A stretch of DNA of 64,000 nt from Leptospira licerasiae serovar Varillal str. VAR 010 (GTDB lineage: Bacteria; Spirochaetota; Leptospiria; Leptospirales; Leptospiraceae). Every line of letters begins with the position of its first letter. The stretch's first letter is position 1. The notes beneath the pieces are model-generated. The model was given only the letters and a program-made list of their open reading frames with translations. It did no database searches and had not been told where the DNA came from. Positions 49,009-58,017 of the stretch are shown here, one piece after another. Made by a program: the position numbers and the translations under genes. Where the stretch lies: positions 186,001 to 250,000 of the forward strand of contig NZ_AHOO02000006.1 in the NCBI RefSeq assembly GCF_000244755.1, in the 5' to 3' direction.

Positions 49009-49789
49009 ATTCGGTAAGGATCTTACGGAATTCATCCGCTTTAGTAAAATGGATATAATGGTCTCCACCGGGGATCGTCTCAAATTTGGCGTTGGGAAAA
49101 TATTCCAAACATACGATCTTGTCGCTCGTATGAAAATATTCGGAGATCCCGCCTATAATAAACATTACGTTTCCGGAATATTGTCTATCTGCGCCTGAAA
49201 ATTCCGACCGGAACATGTTTTTAGATCGAGAAATCGCATCCACATTCAATTTCCAACGATATTGACCTGATTCCGTTCTATCCAAGTTCATGAGCAAAAA
49301 GTTACGTATAAACGGATTTGATACGTATTTAGAACTAGCCGCATCGATTTCTTGTCTGTTCTTAAAATTAGAAAGATCCGTCCTCAATACAGCCAACTCC
49401 CCTTCGTATTTGAATTCATAATCTCTGGGTGCAATATCCTGGATGATCAGATCTTCTACTTTTTCAGGATATCGAAGCGAGAACGTCATTGCGACCAGTC
49501 CGCCCATAGAATGCCCGAGTAAAATTACTTTATTCAGTCCATGGTCTTCTATAAATTCCTTCACATCTTCCGCCATTGCACTCAGAGAATGTTCGGAAGA
49601 ATGAGGCGAATCTCCATGGTTTCTAAGATCCAGGCTATATACTTTGGAATAATTGCTTAAAAATTCGGAAACGCTTACCCAGTTTTTCGATGAACCGAAT
49701 AGTCCGTGTAATATTAAGATAGGAGTAGTAAGTATCGCGGTCTCTTTAGGCGGATATTCTTTAAAGAAAAGTTTCACTTCTTTAAACAT
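48974..49789 (-). CDS. Alpha/beta-hydrolase (esterase, YbfF-like)
   Basis: A 271-residue hydrolase. The oxyanion HGLFGSSKNW, nucleophile elbow ILLGHSMGGLVAM (Ser near 97), Asp region and catalytic His in GGDHYIHF are present. The order LDLRNHGDSPHS resembles YbfF-type acyl esterases. Cytosolic by prediction. The start overlaps the end of the SH3-like gene by 16 bases. Confidence 0.9.
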   Translation of the reverse strand: MFKEVKLFFKEYPPKETAILTTPILILHGLFGSSKNWVSVSEFLSNYSKVYSLDLRNHGDSPHSSEHSLSAMAEDVKEFIEDHGLNKVILLGHSMGGLVAMTFSLRYPEKVEDLIIQDIAPRDYEFKYEGELAVLRTDLSNFKNRQEIDAASSKYVSNPFIRNFLLMNLDRTESGQYRWKLNVDAISRSKNMFRSEFSGADRQYSGNVMFIIGGISEYFHTSDKIVCLEYFPNAKFETIPGGDHYIHFTKADEFRKILTEFMDSIVSGREK

Positions 49790-50763
49790 TCCTCTTCTAT
49801 CACTTTCAGTTTAGAATAGAACTTCTTTCCATATCTTGCAGGCAGTTCCTGGACTTTATTCCTGAAATTTTTGAGAGAGGATTCTTTAGGAAGTTTCGTA
49901 TCACAAACTAATGTTTCCCTGTCTTTGGAAAAATGAAGCAGTCTTCTTTCTAAATGAGATGAGAAGATGGGCGCATAGTTCCCGTTCGGTTGAAGAAGAA
50001 GATATTTTAATCTACGATTTTCCTCATCCTGCAGAACACAGATCGGATCTCTTCCACACCTGACATCGGGTGTGTATTTTACCGCTAAATAAGCTGCGAA
50101 GTCGCCAGGTTTGGAATTTGGATAAGCTTCCGCTACTTTCCAAAAAGTTTCCGGTCTGACTTTTAGTTTAGAACCTTCGGGTGCGTTGGATAATGAGTCC
50201 GTCCAATTTCCAGTTTTGGAATATACCCCTAACTCAGTGGGGTTACTCTTTAAAAGGTCTTCTAATTTCTGTTTAGATTTGGATCTGTATTCTGGGGATT
50301 GTAAAACTTCCGCGTATCTTTGTAACACGACTAACCTACGGATCTTCAGGAACAAATACTCGTTTCCTTGGAAGATTGGGCCTTCTTCTATTTTTGTTAA
50401 ATAGGTAAAAACGGATTCTAGCTCGTTCGGACCTGAGTCTTGGTAGAGTAGTTTTTCGATAGCCTTTGTGATGACAGGGTAGCTTCCCTTACTTCCCATT
50501 CTAAATAAGGAACGAGAATCCGCCCAACCGGTAAGACCATCCTTGTCGGTGAGTAATTGGAATTTGGAATCAGCTTCTTTTTGGTTTTCTGCGGAGAGAA
50601 TTTCGCCGAAGGAAAGTTTACGCAGCACTTCCGATTTTTTTTCCGGGAACAGATAGAGTTCCGTTCCCGGATCTAAAACGATGTACTGCTTTTTCTCCTG
50701 ACTATAAAGAGAGAATGTACAGGCTACGATCAGTATAGCGTATACCAACCGGCGTAAATACAT
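49774..50763 (-). CDS. Exported protein with N-terminal SH3-like domain
   Basis: A 329-residue protein with signal peptide MYLRRLVYAILIVACTFSLYSQ (the Cys-Thr may not be a lipobox). Residues 28-85 form a bacterial SH3-type module (VLDPGTELYLFPEKKSEVLRK, GLTGWADSRSLF), which often binds cell-wall peptides. The remaining 240 residues are unrecognised. Ends in a cysteine-containing tail. Between aspartate aminotransferase (4 bases) and the hydrolase gene. Confidence 0.72.
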   Translation of the reverse strand: MYLRRLVYAILIVACTFSLYSQEKKQYIVLDPGTELYLFPEKKSEVLRKLSFGEILSAENQKEADSKFQLLTDKDGLTGWADSRSLFRMGSKGSYPVITKAIEKLLYQDSGPNELESVFTYLTKIEEGPIFQGNEYLFLKIRRLVVLQRYAEVLQSPEYRSKSKQKLEDLLKSNPTELGVYSKTGNWTDSLSNAPEGSKLKVRPETFWKVAEAYPNSKPGDFAAYLAVKYTPDVRCGRDPICVLQDEENRRLKYLLLQPNGNYAPIFSSHLERRLLHFSKDRETLVCDTKLPKESSLKNFRNKVQELPARYGKKFYSKLKVIEEECLKK

Positions 50764-50767
50764 TCTT

Positions 50768-51985
50768 TTAATGGGAGAGGTCCTTTACCATTTCGGAGAT
50801 CCGTGCGACACCTTTTTTGATATCTTCTTCTCCCATCGCATAAGATAGACGAAGTGCATTATCATCTCCGAATGCAATCCCGGGAACCGCAGCCACTTTA
50901 TACTTATCCAAAAGATGAGCGCAGAATAATTTACTCTTGCTTGTTTCGGAACTTGCAGCCTGCAGTTTTTTGAAACCGTCAGTCTCATAAACTCCAGTCA
51001 AGTAAGGGAATACATAGAATGCACCTTGAGGAACATTCACTTCCACTCCGGGGATCCCATTTAAGAGTCCTACGATCAAGTCCCTTCTTTTCTGGAATGC
51101 TTTTGCCATTTCGGCTACACATGCCTGGTCTCCGGTTAGTGCAGCTTCTGCGGCAGCTTGGGAGATAGAAGAAGGATTGGAGGTAGACTGACTTTGGATA
51201 GTATCCATGTTTTGGATAATTTGTAAAGGTCCGGCGCCGTAGCCAATCCTCCAGCCGGTCATAGAGTATGCTTTGGATACACCGTTTGCAACAAAGGTTA
51301 GTTCCTTTAGCTCGGGAGAAAGCATGGCTAGATTCGAAAATTGGAATCCGTCGAAAACGATACTCTCATAAATATCGTCGCTTAATACCATGATCTTATG
51401 TTTTAAGATCACTTCTCCTATTGCTTCTAATTCCTTTCTGGAATATGCAGAACCTGTCGGGTTAGACGGAGAGTTGAGAACCACTACCTTTGTTTTAGGC
51501 GTGATCGCTTTCTCTAATTGTGCGGGAGAAATACGGAAATTGTCCGCTTTGCTGGTCGGAACAATGACCGGTCTACCTTCTGCCAGACGTACTATATCCG
51601 CGTAGCTTACCCAATAAGGAGCCGGGATGATAACCTCGTCTCCAGGATTTAAAGTAGCTAAGAAGAAATTATAGATAACCTGCTTACCGCCGGTCCCTAC
51701 GATGATCTGGTTCCTGGAATATTCCAGTCCATTATCTCTTTTGAATTTAGTAATGATTGCGTCTCGGAGTTCCACCGTACCGGAAACAGCCGTATAGCGG
51801 GTCATTCCCTTATCGATCGCTTTTTTAGCAGCCTCTTTAATATGAGCCGGCGTTTCGAAGTCAGGTTCTCCCGCTCCGAAACTTACGATGTCCTCGCCTT
51901 TCTTTTTTAGTTCTGCCGCCTTAGCGCTGATTGCTAGGGTGGGTGAAGGCTCGACTACCTCCAGCCTTCTTGCGTTCCATTCCAT
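50768..51985 (-). CDS. aspC: Aspartate aminotransferase
   Basis: A 405-residue class I aminotransferase of the Ib group. Markers: FGAGEPDFETPAHIKEAA, IIVGTGGKQVIYN, PAPYWVSYAD, NSPSNPTGSAY and the PLP lysine in NGVSKAYSMTGWRIGY. It interconverts aspartate/2-oxoglutarate with oxaloacetate/glutamate. It follows XPB by 17 bases and precedes the SH3-like gene by 4, so these three may share a transcript. Confidence 0.93.
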   Translation of the reverse strand: MEWNARRLEVVEPSPTLAISAKAAELKKKGEDIVSFGAGEPDFETPAHIKEAAKKAIDKGMTRYTAVSGTVELRDAIITKFKRDNGLEYSRNQIIVGTGGKQVIYNFFLATLNPGDEVIIPAPYWVSYADIVRLAEGRPVIVPTSKADNFRISPAQLEKAITPKTKVVVLNSPSNPTGSAYSRKELEAIGEVILKHKIMVLSDDIYESIVFDGFQFSNLAMLSPELKELTFVANGVSKAYSMTGWRIGYGAGPLQIIQNMDTIQSQSTSNPSSISQAAAEAALTGDQACVAEMAKAFQKRRDLIVGLLNGIPGVEVNVPQGAFYVFPYLTGVYETDGFKKLQAASSETSKSKLFCAHLLDKYKVAAVPGIAFGDDNALRLSYAMGEEDIKKGVARISEMVKDLSH

Positions 51986-52002
51986 TTGGACCTCTTTTTT
52001 TA

Positions 52003-53697
52003 TTATGCTCCGACTTTTTCTTCGAGGGATTCGCCGAATTGGTCTAGAGTGTATATTTCGTATTCGTAACCTTGTTCTGTAAGGAAAAGTTGTCTGTTCT
52101 GACCGAATCTTTCTTCGTTCGTATCTCTCGAAATCAAAGAATAGAAAACGGCAGTATTATCCTCGCCTTTCGGTCTTAAGATCCGGCCTAAACGTTGTGC
52201 CTCTTCCTGACGAGAACCAAAAGTTCCGGAAACCTGGATCGCAATATTCGCATCAGGTAAATCGATGGAGAAGTTTGCAACCTTACTAACGACTAGGGAC
52301 TTGATCCTGCCCGATCTAAACGCATCGTACAATTCCTGTCTTTCTCCCAAAGGAGTTTTTCCTGTGATCAGAGGAATTTTAAACGTTTTAGAGATCTCTT
52401 CCAATTGATTGATGTATTGCCCGATCACAAGCAAATGAGACTCTGAATGTTTTTTCATGATCATTCCGATAGCTTTCAACTTCTCAGGATTTTCAGAGGC
52501 TAAGCGGAACTTCTCTCTATCGTCTGCGATAGAATATCTCATACGAAGATCGTCTTCCATAGAAACACGGATCTCTTTACATTTTGCTTCCGCGATCCAG
52601 GACTTGCTTTCCAGTTCTTTCCATGGGACATCGTATTTTTTAGGTCCGATGAGGCTGAATACGTCCTCTTCCAATCCGTCTTCTCGGACTAGGGTTGCAG
52701 TGAGTCCCAATCTTCTTTTTGCCTGCAATTCAGAAGTCATTCTGAATACAGGAGCTGGAAGTAAGTGAACCTCGTCATAAACGATCAGTCCCCAGTTATT
52801 CGCGCTGAATAGATGGAAGTGTGTGAAATCCCCGCCTTTTTTCTTTCTATGAGTTAGAATATTATAAGTAGCGATGGTGATCGGTTTGATCTCCTTCACT
52901 TCTCCGGAGTATTCCCCGATATCGGATTCAGGAATATCAGTTTTATCTAAAATTTCGTTTTTCCACTGGCGAATAGAAAGTGTGTTTGTGACCAGGATAA
53001 GAGTTTCCGCTCCCACGATCTGCATCACACCGATCCCAACGATAGTCTTACCGGCACCGCAAGGAAGGACCACTACTCCGGATCCACCTTCGTTCCCGCC
53101 ACCCGCATGGAATACTTCCACGGAAGCTCTCTGGTAATCTCTCATTCCGAACTTTCTACCCGACTTGGTAGTAGGTCTGAGGTTGAATCCGTATTTGTTT
53201 CCCTCGTCGTAACCTGCAAGGTCCTCCACCGGGAAACCGATCTTGATCAGAGCCTGTTTGATATGGCCTCTGAATTCTTTTTTGATATAGATCTTATCGT
53301 TCTCAGTCTTCTCTATATAAGGCTGAACGGCCCTATGATTAGAGATCTCTTGTAAAAATCCTTTTTCATTGGAGATGATACAAAGATCTCCATTCTCTTC
53401 CTTGACTAGTTTTACTTTTCCGTATCTTCCGATCTGCTCTCTGATCTCGTTGACTACGTTTTTCGGAACGGAATATCTAGAATATTTTTCCAAACATTCT
53501 ACGATCTCATCCGCACTCATCTTGATGGATGCAGCGTTCCATAAGGAAAGAGGAGAAATTCTATAAGTGTGTAGATATTCGGGACTTTTTTCTAATTCCG
53601 CGAATTTGGATACTACTAACTGGCAGGCTTCGAATTCAGGATTGTCCACCTCTAAAAGCATAGTTTTATCACTTTGTACGATTAACGGTTTACTCAC
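52003..53697 (-). CDS. XPB/Ssl2-type DNA repair helicase
   Basis: A 564-residue SF2 helicase of the bacterial XPB group. Motifs: Walker A VLPCGAGKTIVGIG, Walker B VYDEVHLLP, motif III LTATLVREDG including the XPB RED triplet, and motif VI AQRLGRILRPKGED. Residues 1-150 form the N-terminal damage-recognition-type domain. Start is GTG with GGGGAG 11 bases upstream. In eukaryotes and some bacteria XPB opens DNA in repair or transcription; no nuclease partner lies next to it here. Confidence 0.95.
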   Translation of the reverse strand: MSKPLIVQSDKTMLLEVDNPEFEACQLVVSKFAELEKSPEYLHTYRISPLSLWNAASIKMSADEIVECLEKYSRYSVPKNVVNEIREQIGRYGKVKLVKEENGDLCIISNEKGFLQEISNHRAVQPYIEKTENDKIYIKKEFRGHIKQALIKIGFPVEDLAGYDEGNKYGFNLRPTTKSGRKFGMRDYQRASVEVFHAGGGNEGGSGVVVLPCGAGKTIVGIGVMQIVGAETLILVTNTLSIRQWKNEILDKTDIPESDIGEYSGEVKEIKPITIATYNILTHRKKKGGDFTHFHLFSANNWGLIVYDEVHLLPAPVFRMTSELQAKRRLGLTATLVREDGLEEDVFSLIGPKKYDVPWKELESKSWIAEAKCKEIRVSMEDDLRMRYSIADDREKFRLASENPEKLKAIGMIMKKHSESHLLVIGQYINQLEEISKTFKIPLITGKTPLGERQELYDAFRSGRIKSLVVSKVANFSIDLPDANIAIQVSGTFGSRQEEAQRLGRILRPKGEDNTAVFYSLISRDTNEERFGQNRQLFLTEQGYEYEIYTLDQFGESLEEKVGA

Positions 53698-53773
53698 GGC
53701 GTGGAATCTCCCCTAAAACTTAGACTGAAAATGACCCCCTCCTTGTCAAGAAGAAAGCGATTATAAGGCCGAA

Positions 53774-54679
53774 TCATAAAGATCTCACCAAAATCCTGAA
53801 TTCTCCGGAGACTTCGGAGTGACCTTTTAGCTCTTTTAGATCCTGTCCTGACAAGAGCGCATTACCAGGAGAACTACAAGGTTCGATTGCGATCGCAGAA
53901 CGATCCGGTTTTGTATAAATTTGATAATAATTTAATGGAATTTGTCCTTCTTCCGGAGGAGGACTTAAGACCGTTATCGAATATCTTTTGGTCCCATTTT
54001 CCAAGACGACTCTAGGCTCTTTTCCGTAAAACAAATGATCTAACTTTGGGATCTTCTCCCCGTCCAAAACGGAAGAGATCGGATTGGAAAGAAAAGGTTG
54101 GATCGGAACTAAGTTCTCTCCCAGTTCCAAATTTTTAGCCAACTGAAGATGAAGTTTCCATTCTTCATCATTTTTTCCTAAACTTAAATACGGATGATAG
54201 CCGTAAGCAAATCGAATAGAATCGGACCTCAAATTATTAAATCTAGTCTTCACACTCAGGAGAGTCCCGGAAGAAGTCTCTTCGATTGAATATTCTTCTC
54301 GGATGGCAACTCCCGAAAGCGGAGAATCTTTCCATTCTTCCGGGAAGTTCACCCTGAATTCTGCGCCCTTTTGGTTATTCTTCAGTTTTAAAATTTTTCT
54401 TTCTAAAGAATGAACTAGGCCATGGACCGGAAACTGATTGGAATCTCGGATAAGTTGTTTTGGATTCCATTTTTTTCCGTTGAGAACGAATTCGGTGGAA
54501 GCATGACGATTCACCCAGGGGAACATGAGAAAATTACCCGATTCGAATATACTTAGATTTTTATCATAAGGTAGAATGATCGGAAATGTTTCCTTTGTAA
54601 TTGGATGAGTCCAGTCCCAAGAAAACCATTGGGTACCGTCGGTCAAAAAACGAGAGTTCTCCGTCCGAAATTCATACAT
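53774..54679 (-). CDS. Aldose 1-epimerase-family protein
   Basis: I start at the ATG at 54679 (MYEFRTENSRFLTDG, 301 residues). The longer frame to 54919 would run into the divergent sppA gene and adds non-family sequence. The galactose-mutarotase-like fold is suggested by FPWVNRHAS, VHGLVHSLE, FAYGYHPYLSLG and AIEPCSSPGNALLSGQDL. It may epimerise a sugar anomer or hexose-6-phosphate. No good ribosome-binding site precedes this ATG, so the start is not certain. Confidence 0.78.
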   Translation of the reverse strand: MYEFRTENSRFLTDGTQWFSWDWTHPITKETFPIILPYDKNLSIFESGNFLMFPWVNRHASTEFVLNGKKWNPKQLIRDSNQFPVHGLVHSLERKILKLKNNQKGAEFRVNFPEEWKDSPLSGVAIREEYSIEETSSGTLLSVKTRFNNLRSDSIRFAYGYHPYLSLGKNDEEWKLHLQLAKNLELGENLVPIQPFLSNPISSVLDGEKIPKLDHLFYGKEPRVVLENGTKRYSITVLSPPPEEGQIPLNYYQIYTKPDRSAIAIEPCSSPGNALLSGQDLKELKGHSEVSGEFRILVRSL

Positions 54680-54816
54680 TGCGGGAAGGAGGTTGGGAAA
54701 ACTAGCTGAGAGGGAAAGTAAAAAACGGATCTGAGACTTTTTTTTGGAAGCTATACGGAAAGGAAAGGAATTGAAGCGATACCTAGCCCTCCCAGAATGG
54801 GACATGAGGCTTGCTG

Positions 54817-55812
54817 ATGAAATTCCTATTCCACAAATCCATTTTATTTGTTTTAGGAATCTTATTTTTAAGCCAATGTTTGTTTCTTTCTTTTCCGAAC
54901 CAGACCTCTCCGATCCCAAAAGAAAAATTAGTCACCGGTTCTTCTACGGAAAGTCCTGATAAAATATTACTTATCCCGATCGAGGGTGAGATCTCCGGAC
55001 AAAAATCCTCAGGAGGACTTTTAGGTGGAGAGAAGGACAGTATAGTTAGCAGGGTAAAAACCTATTTGTCCATGGCAGCAACGGATCCTGCAATCAAAGG
55101 AGTGATCTTAAAAATAGATTCTCCCGGCGGTTCAGTTACTGCGAGTGATCTGATCCATCACGAAATTTTAGAGTTCAAAAAGAAGAAGAATGTGCCTGTA
55201 CTTTCTCTGTTCATGGACACGGCTGCTTCCGGTGCATATTATCTGAGTATGGCCACAGACCATATCCAGGCTCATCCTACTACGATCACTGGCTCCATCG
55301 GAGTTCTTAGATTCGGGATCAATGCTAAGGAAGCATTGGACAAACTTGGGATCAAAAGTAGCACAATTCGTTCCGGTCCAAACAAGGCCACCGGCAACCC
55401 GATCGAAGAATTTACTCCCGAACAAAAGAAAGTTTTCCAAGATATCATTATGGAGAATTACGAAAGATTTTTGAGTATCATCAAAAAAGGAAGACCTAAG
55501 TTAAAAGAATCCGAGCTTAGAAAATTGGCAGACGGAAGAATTTACTCCGCAAACCAAGCATTAGAGACCGGACTAATCGATTCTATCGGTTATTTCGAAG
55601 ACGCAGTTGTTCAAGTGACAAAACTTCCCGGATACAAAGCAACTTCTACACTTAGCCCGAGGATCGTATTCTATTCTTATAAAGGTCCTCAACCGGAAAA
55701 CTTCTACCAAATAGATAGCAATACCGGAACCGGTCCTACCATCTTGGAATCCTTGCTACCTTTCCGGATCTCTCCGGATCATAAATTGCATTATCTATTC
55801 TCTCCCGAATAA
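54817..55812 (+). CDS. sppA: Signal peptide peptidase SppA (36K type), lipoprotein-like
   Basis: Start at the ATG at 54817, with GAGG seven bases upstream; 331 residues. The N-terminus MKFLFHKSILFVLGILFLSQC is a signal with possible lipobox. ClpP-fold serine protease: IDSPGGSVTASD near 93, catalytic Ser in DTAASGAYYLSMATD, GSIGVLRFG, and the general-base Lys in RSGPNKATGNP. It degrades leftover signal peptides in the membrane. Followed by the MBOAT gene after 23 bases. Confidence 0.92.
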   Translation: MKFLFHKSILFVLGILFLSQCLFLSFPNQTSPIPKEKLVTGSSTESPDKILLIPIEGEISGQKSSGGLLGGEKDSIVSRVKTYLSMAATDPAIKGVILKIDSPGGSVTASDLIHHEILEFKKKKNVPVLSLFMDTAASGAYYLSMATDHIQAHPTTITGSIGVLRFGINAKEALDKLGIKSSTIRSGPNKATGNPIEEFTPEQKKVFQDIIMENYERFLSIIKKGRPKLKESELRKLADGRIYSANQALETGLIDSIGYFEDAVVQVTKLPGYKATSTLSPRIVFYSYKGPQPENFYQIDSNTGTGPTILESLLPFRISPDHKLHYLFSPE

Positions 55813-55835
55813 GGTTTTTATAAAATAATTCTAAA

Positions 55836-57254
55836 ATGCTTTTTAACTCCCTACCCTATCTAGCTTTATTTTCTCTTACATTCTTATTGTATTGGAGCCT
55901 TCCTCAAAAAGGAAGAAAACCTTTACTTTTAGTTTCTTCTCTTCTTTTTTATTTTTATTCCGGCGCGGCTTTTTCGATCCACTTCTTACTCGTGATCGCA
56001 GTGAACTTCTATTTTTCTCTCAAACTTTGGGAGAATAAGAGAGAAGGTAAATCCACTTCTAAACTTCTGACCTGGATCATAGTTCTTAATTTTATCAACT
56101 TAGCATTCTTTAAATATTTCTATTTCTTTCTGGATTCGTTGGACTTTCTTACCGGTTCTTTGCAATTCTCCGAATTTGGAAAAGGGATCCATATACCTCT
56201 TCCTTTAGCGATCAGCTTTTATACATTCCAGTTGATCGCACTACAGGTAGACATTCACAGAGACCATGTTCCGGAAAGGATCTCTTCTGTAGATTATTTC
56301 CTATTCATTCTATTCTTCCCTCAGTTGATCGCAGGACCAATCATGAGGACCACTGATTTTCTTCCTAAACTGGACAAACCTGCAATCGATTTCAATCGAG
56401 TGCAATGGGGAATCTTTCTAATCCTTTCCGGCTTATTTAAGAAGGTTGTGATCGCTGATAATATTTCAGGGATCATCTCCGGGATTTACCAACACCCGGG
56501 AGAATATAATTTTTTCAGTTTATATATAACAACGATTGGATTTATCTGCCAGGTGTATTGTGACTTTAGCGGATACACTGATATGGCGAGAGGTTCCGCA
56601 TACTTACTAGGTTACGAGATCCCTGAAAACTTCCGTGGTCCTTTCCTATCTCCAAGTTTCAGAGAGTTCTGGGGACGTTGGCATGTTACCTTATCTACTT
56701 GGCTCAGAGACTATCTGTATATTCCATTAGGTGGAAGCAGGGGCGGATTCTGGAGAACACAACTCAACTCCATGATCACTATGACCTTAGGAGGTCTTTG
56801 GCACGGAGCAAACTTCGGCTATGTAATTTGGGGCGCTTATTTAGGTCTGATCTTGGGCGTAGAAAGATTCTTATCTCCGGGAGATCCTAAAAAAGAAGAA
56901 GATCCTAGAGGCTGGAAACGTTTCTGGAAAATTGCGTTGATCGTACATTTATTTGCAATCTCGGGTATCTTCTTCCGAACTGCGGCTGCGGGTAAAAATT
57001 CACTCAGCTTGGCTTGGGACTATTTTACTGGTTTCTTAAATATTATTGGCGGAAAAGCGCTCGTACGTTGGGAAGAATTAGCTGCATTCATTCTATTTAC
57101 TTTCCTCTGGAATGCGGTTCAATACTATCCAAGTATCAGAGAAAAGATACAGATCCGATTCCGGTGGTTATTGCCTTCCTTCTCCGTAGTTATACTTTTA
57201 TTAATGGGTATATTCGGGGACGGAGGCGGAGAATTTATATACTTCCAGTTTTAG
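55836..57254 (+). CDS. MBOAT O-acyltransferase (AlgI-like)
   Basis: A 472-residue polytopic membrane protein with about ten hydrophobic segments. Motifs: FFPQLIAGPIMRTTDFLP, CDFSGYTDMARGSAYLLGY, FREFWGRWHVTLSTWLRDYLY and the catalytic His in LGGLWHGANFGYVIWG. AlgI-type enzymes move acyl groups across the membrane to acetylate exported glycans with a periplasmic partner. No AlgX/AlgJ-like partner is adjacent. Could modify LPS or peptidoglycan. Confidence 0.92.
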   Translation: MLFNSLPYLALFSLTFLLYWSLPQKGRKPLLLVSSLLFYFYSGAAFSIHFLLVIAVNFYFSLKLWENKREGKSTSKLLTWIIVLNFINLAFFKYFYFFLDSLDFLTGSLQFSEFGKGIHIPLPLAISFYTFQLIALQVDIHRDHVPERISSVDYFLFILFFPQLIAGPIMRTTDFLPKLDKPAIDFNRVQWGIFLILSGLFKKVVIADNISGIISGIYQHPGEYNFFSLYITTIGFICQVYCDFSGYTDMARGSAYLLGYEIPENFRGPFLSPSFREFWGRWHVTLSTWLRDYLYIPLGGSRGGFWRTQLNSMITMTLGGLWHGANFGYVIWGAYLGLILGVERFLSPGDPKKEEDPRGWKRFWKIALIVHLFAISGIFFRTAAAGKNSLSLAWDYFTGFLNIIGGKALVRWEELAAFILFTFLWNAVQYYPSIREKIQIRFRWLLPSFSVVILLLMGIFGDGGGEFIYFQF

Positions 57255-57286
57255 TCGACTTGATCTCCTCCGATATCTGAAGCCGT

Positions 57287-57369
57287 AAGGCAGACTGCGA
57301 AAACATTTCCGGTTTGCCTTTCCCCAGCCTCGGATGGATTTTGGAAGTATAGCGAGAATTCAAACTCGC
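57287..57369 (+). other. Two hairpins between MBOAT and lipoprotein genes
   Basis: AAGGCAGAC (57287-57295) can pair with GTTTGCCTT (57312-57320), nine pairs including one G-U. GCGAG (57352-57356) pairs with CTCGC (57365-57369). Neither is followed by a T-run, so they are not standard terminators; they may be leader structures of the lipoprotein gene at 57400. Confidence 0.3.
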
Positions 57370-57399
57370 AAATAATGTGTTTCTTCCCCGGATTTTCCA

Positions 57400-58017
57400 A
57401 TGAAAGACATACTGGCATTTCTAAGAATACTTGTACTTCTTTCTTTTTTTTCAGGATGTTTTCCACCTTCTTGGATCAGAGAACTTCCGGAAAGACCTGA
57501 ATCTTCCAGCGATATATTCCTAAGCGGAGTATATAACAAAAAGCTTCCACCTTTCTCCCCCTTAACTTCAGTCACTTATAAGGAAAAACAATCAGAAAGA
57601 TTAGAATTTTCGAATTCGGAAAAAACTTTCCAAAAATACTATATGAGAGAGATCGAAGAAAAAGGAGTGACCCGTCGAATCCAAATAGAAGGATCCGGAA
57701 AATATGAGTCTAGGGGAAATTGGATCTTACTTACCACTCAAAAAATAAAAAAAGAAGAATCCGTTTGGAAAGACGGAAAACAAATCTCAGGTCCGGAAAT
57801 AAATTTCCTGGAAACTTCCCACAAACTATTGTATCATTACGATCCTGCAAACGATTCCGTAATTCCGATGATCTATGAATCAGGATACAGAGAAAAACCT
57901 TTCGGCGTTGTAGAGGGCACAAATACACCTTATGCAGAAGACGAATTATTCAGGATCTCTCGCAAGAATTATTCCAAGAAGGAATACCAAGGCCACGCCT
58001 ATTATAAGGTAAGATGA
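57400..58017 (+). CDS. Hypothetical lipoprotein, 205 residues
   Basis: The N-terminus (MKDILAFLRILVLLSFFSGC) has a spirochaete-type lipobox with Cys20. The mature protein is polar and strand-rich (IQIEGSGKYESRGNWILLTTQ) and might be a lipocalin-like or small beta fold, but no family is recognised. It shares an ATGA junction with the PP2C gene, implying joint expression with a signalling phosphatase. Confidence 0.75.
   Translation: MKDILAFLRILVLLSFFSGCFPPSWIRELPERPESSSDIFLSGVYNKKLPPFSPLTSVTYKEKQSERLEFSNSEKTFQKYYMREIEEKGVTRRIQIEGSGKYESRGNWILLTTQKIKKEESVWKDGKQISGPEINFLETSHKLLYHYDPANDSVIPMIYESGYREKPFGVVEGTNTPYAEDELFRISRKNYSKKEYQGHAYYKVR

Noticed and set aside
54680..54919. 80-residue extension of the aldose epimerase-like gene
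   Set aside because: It overlaps the divergent sppA start and has no family similarity.
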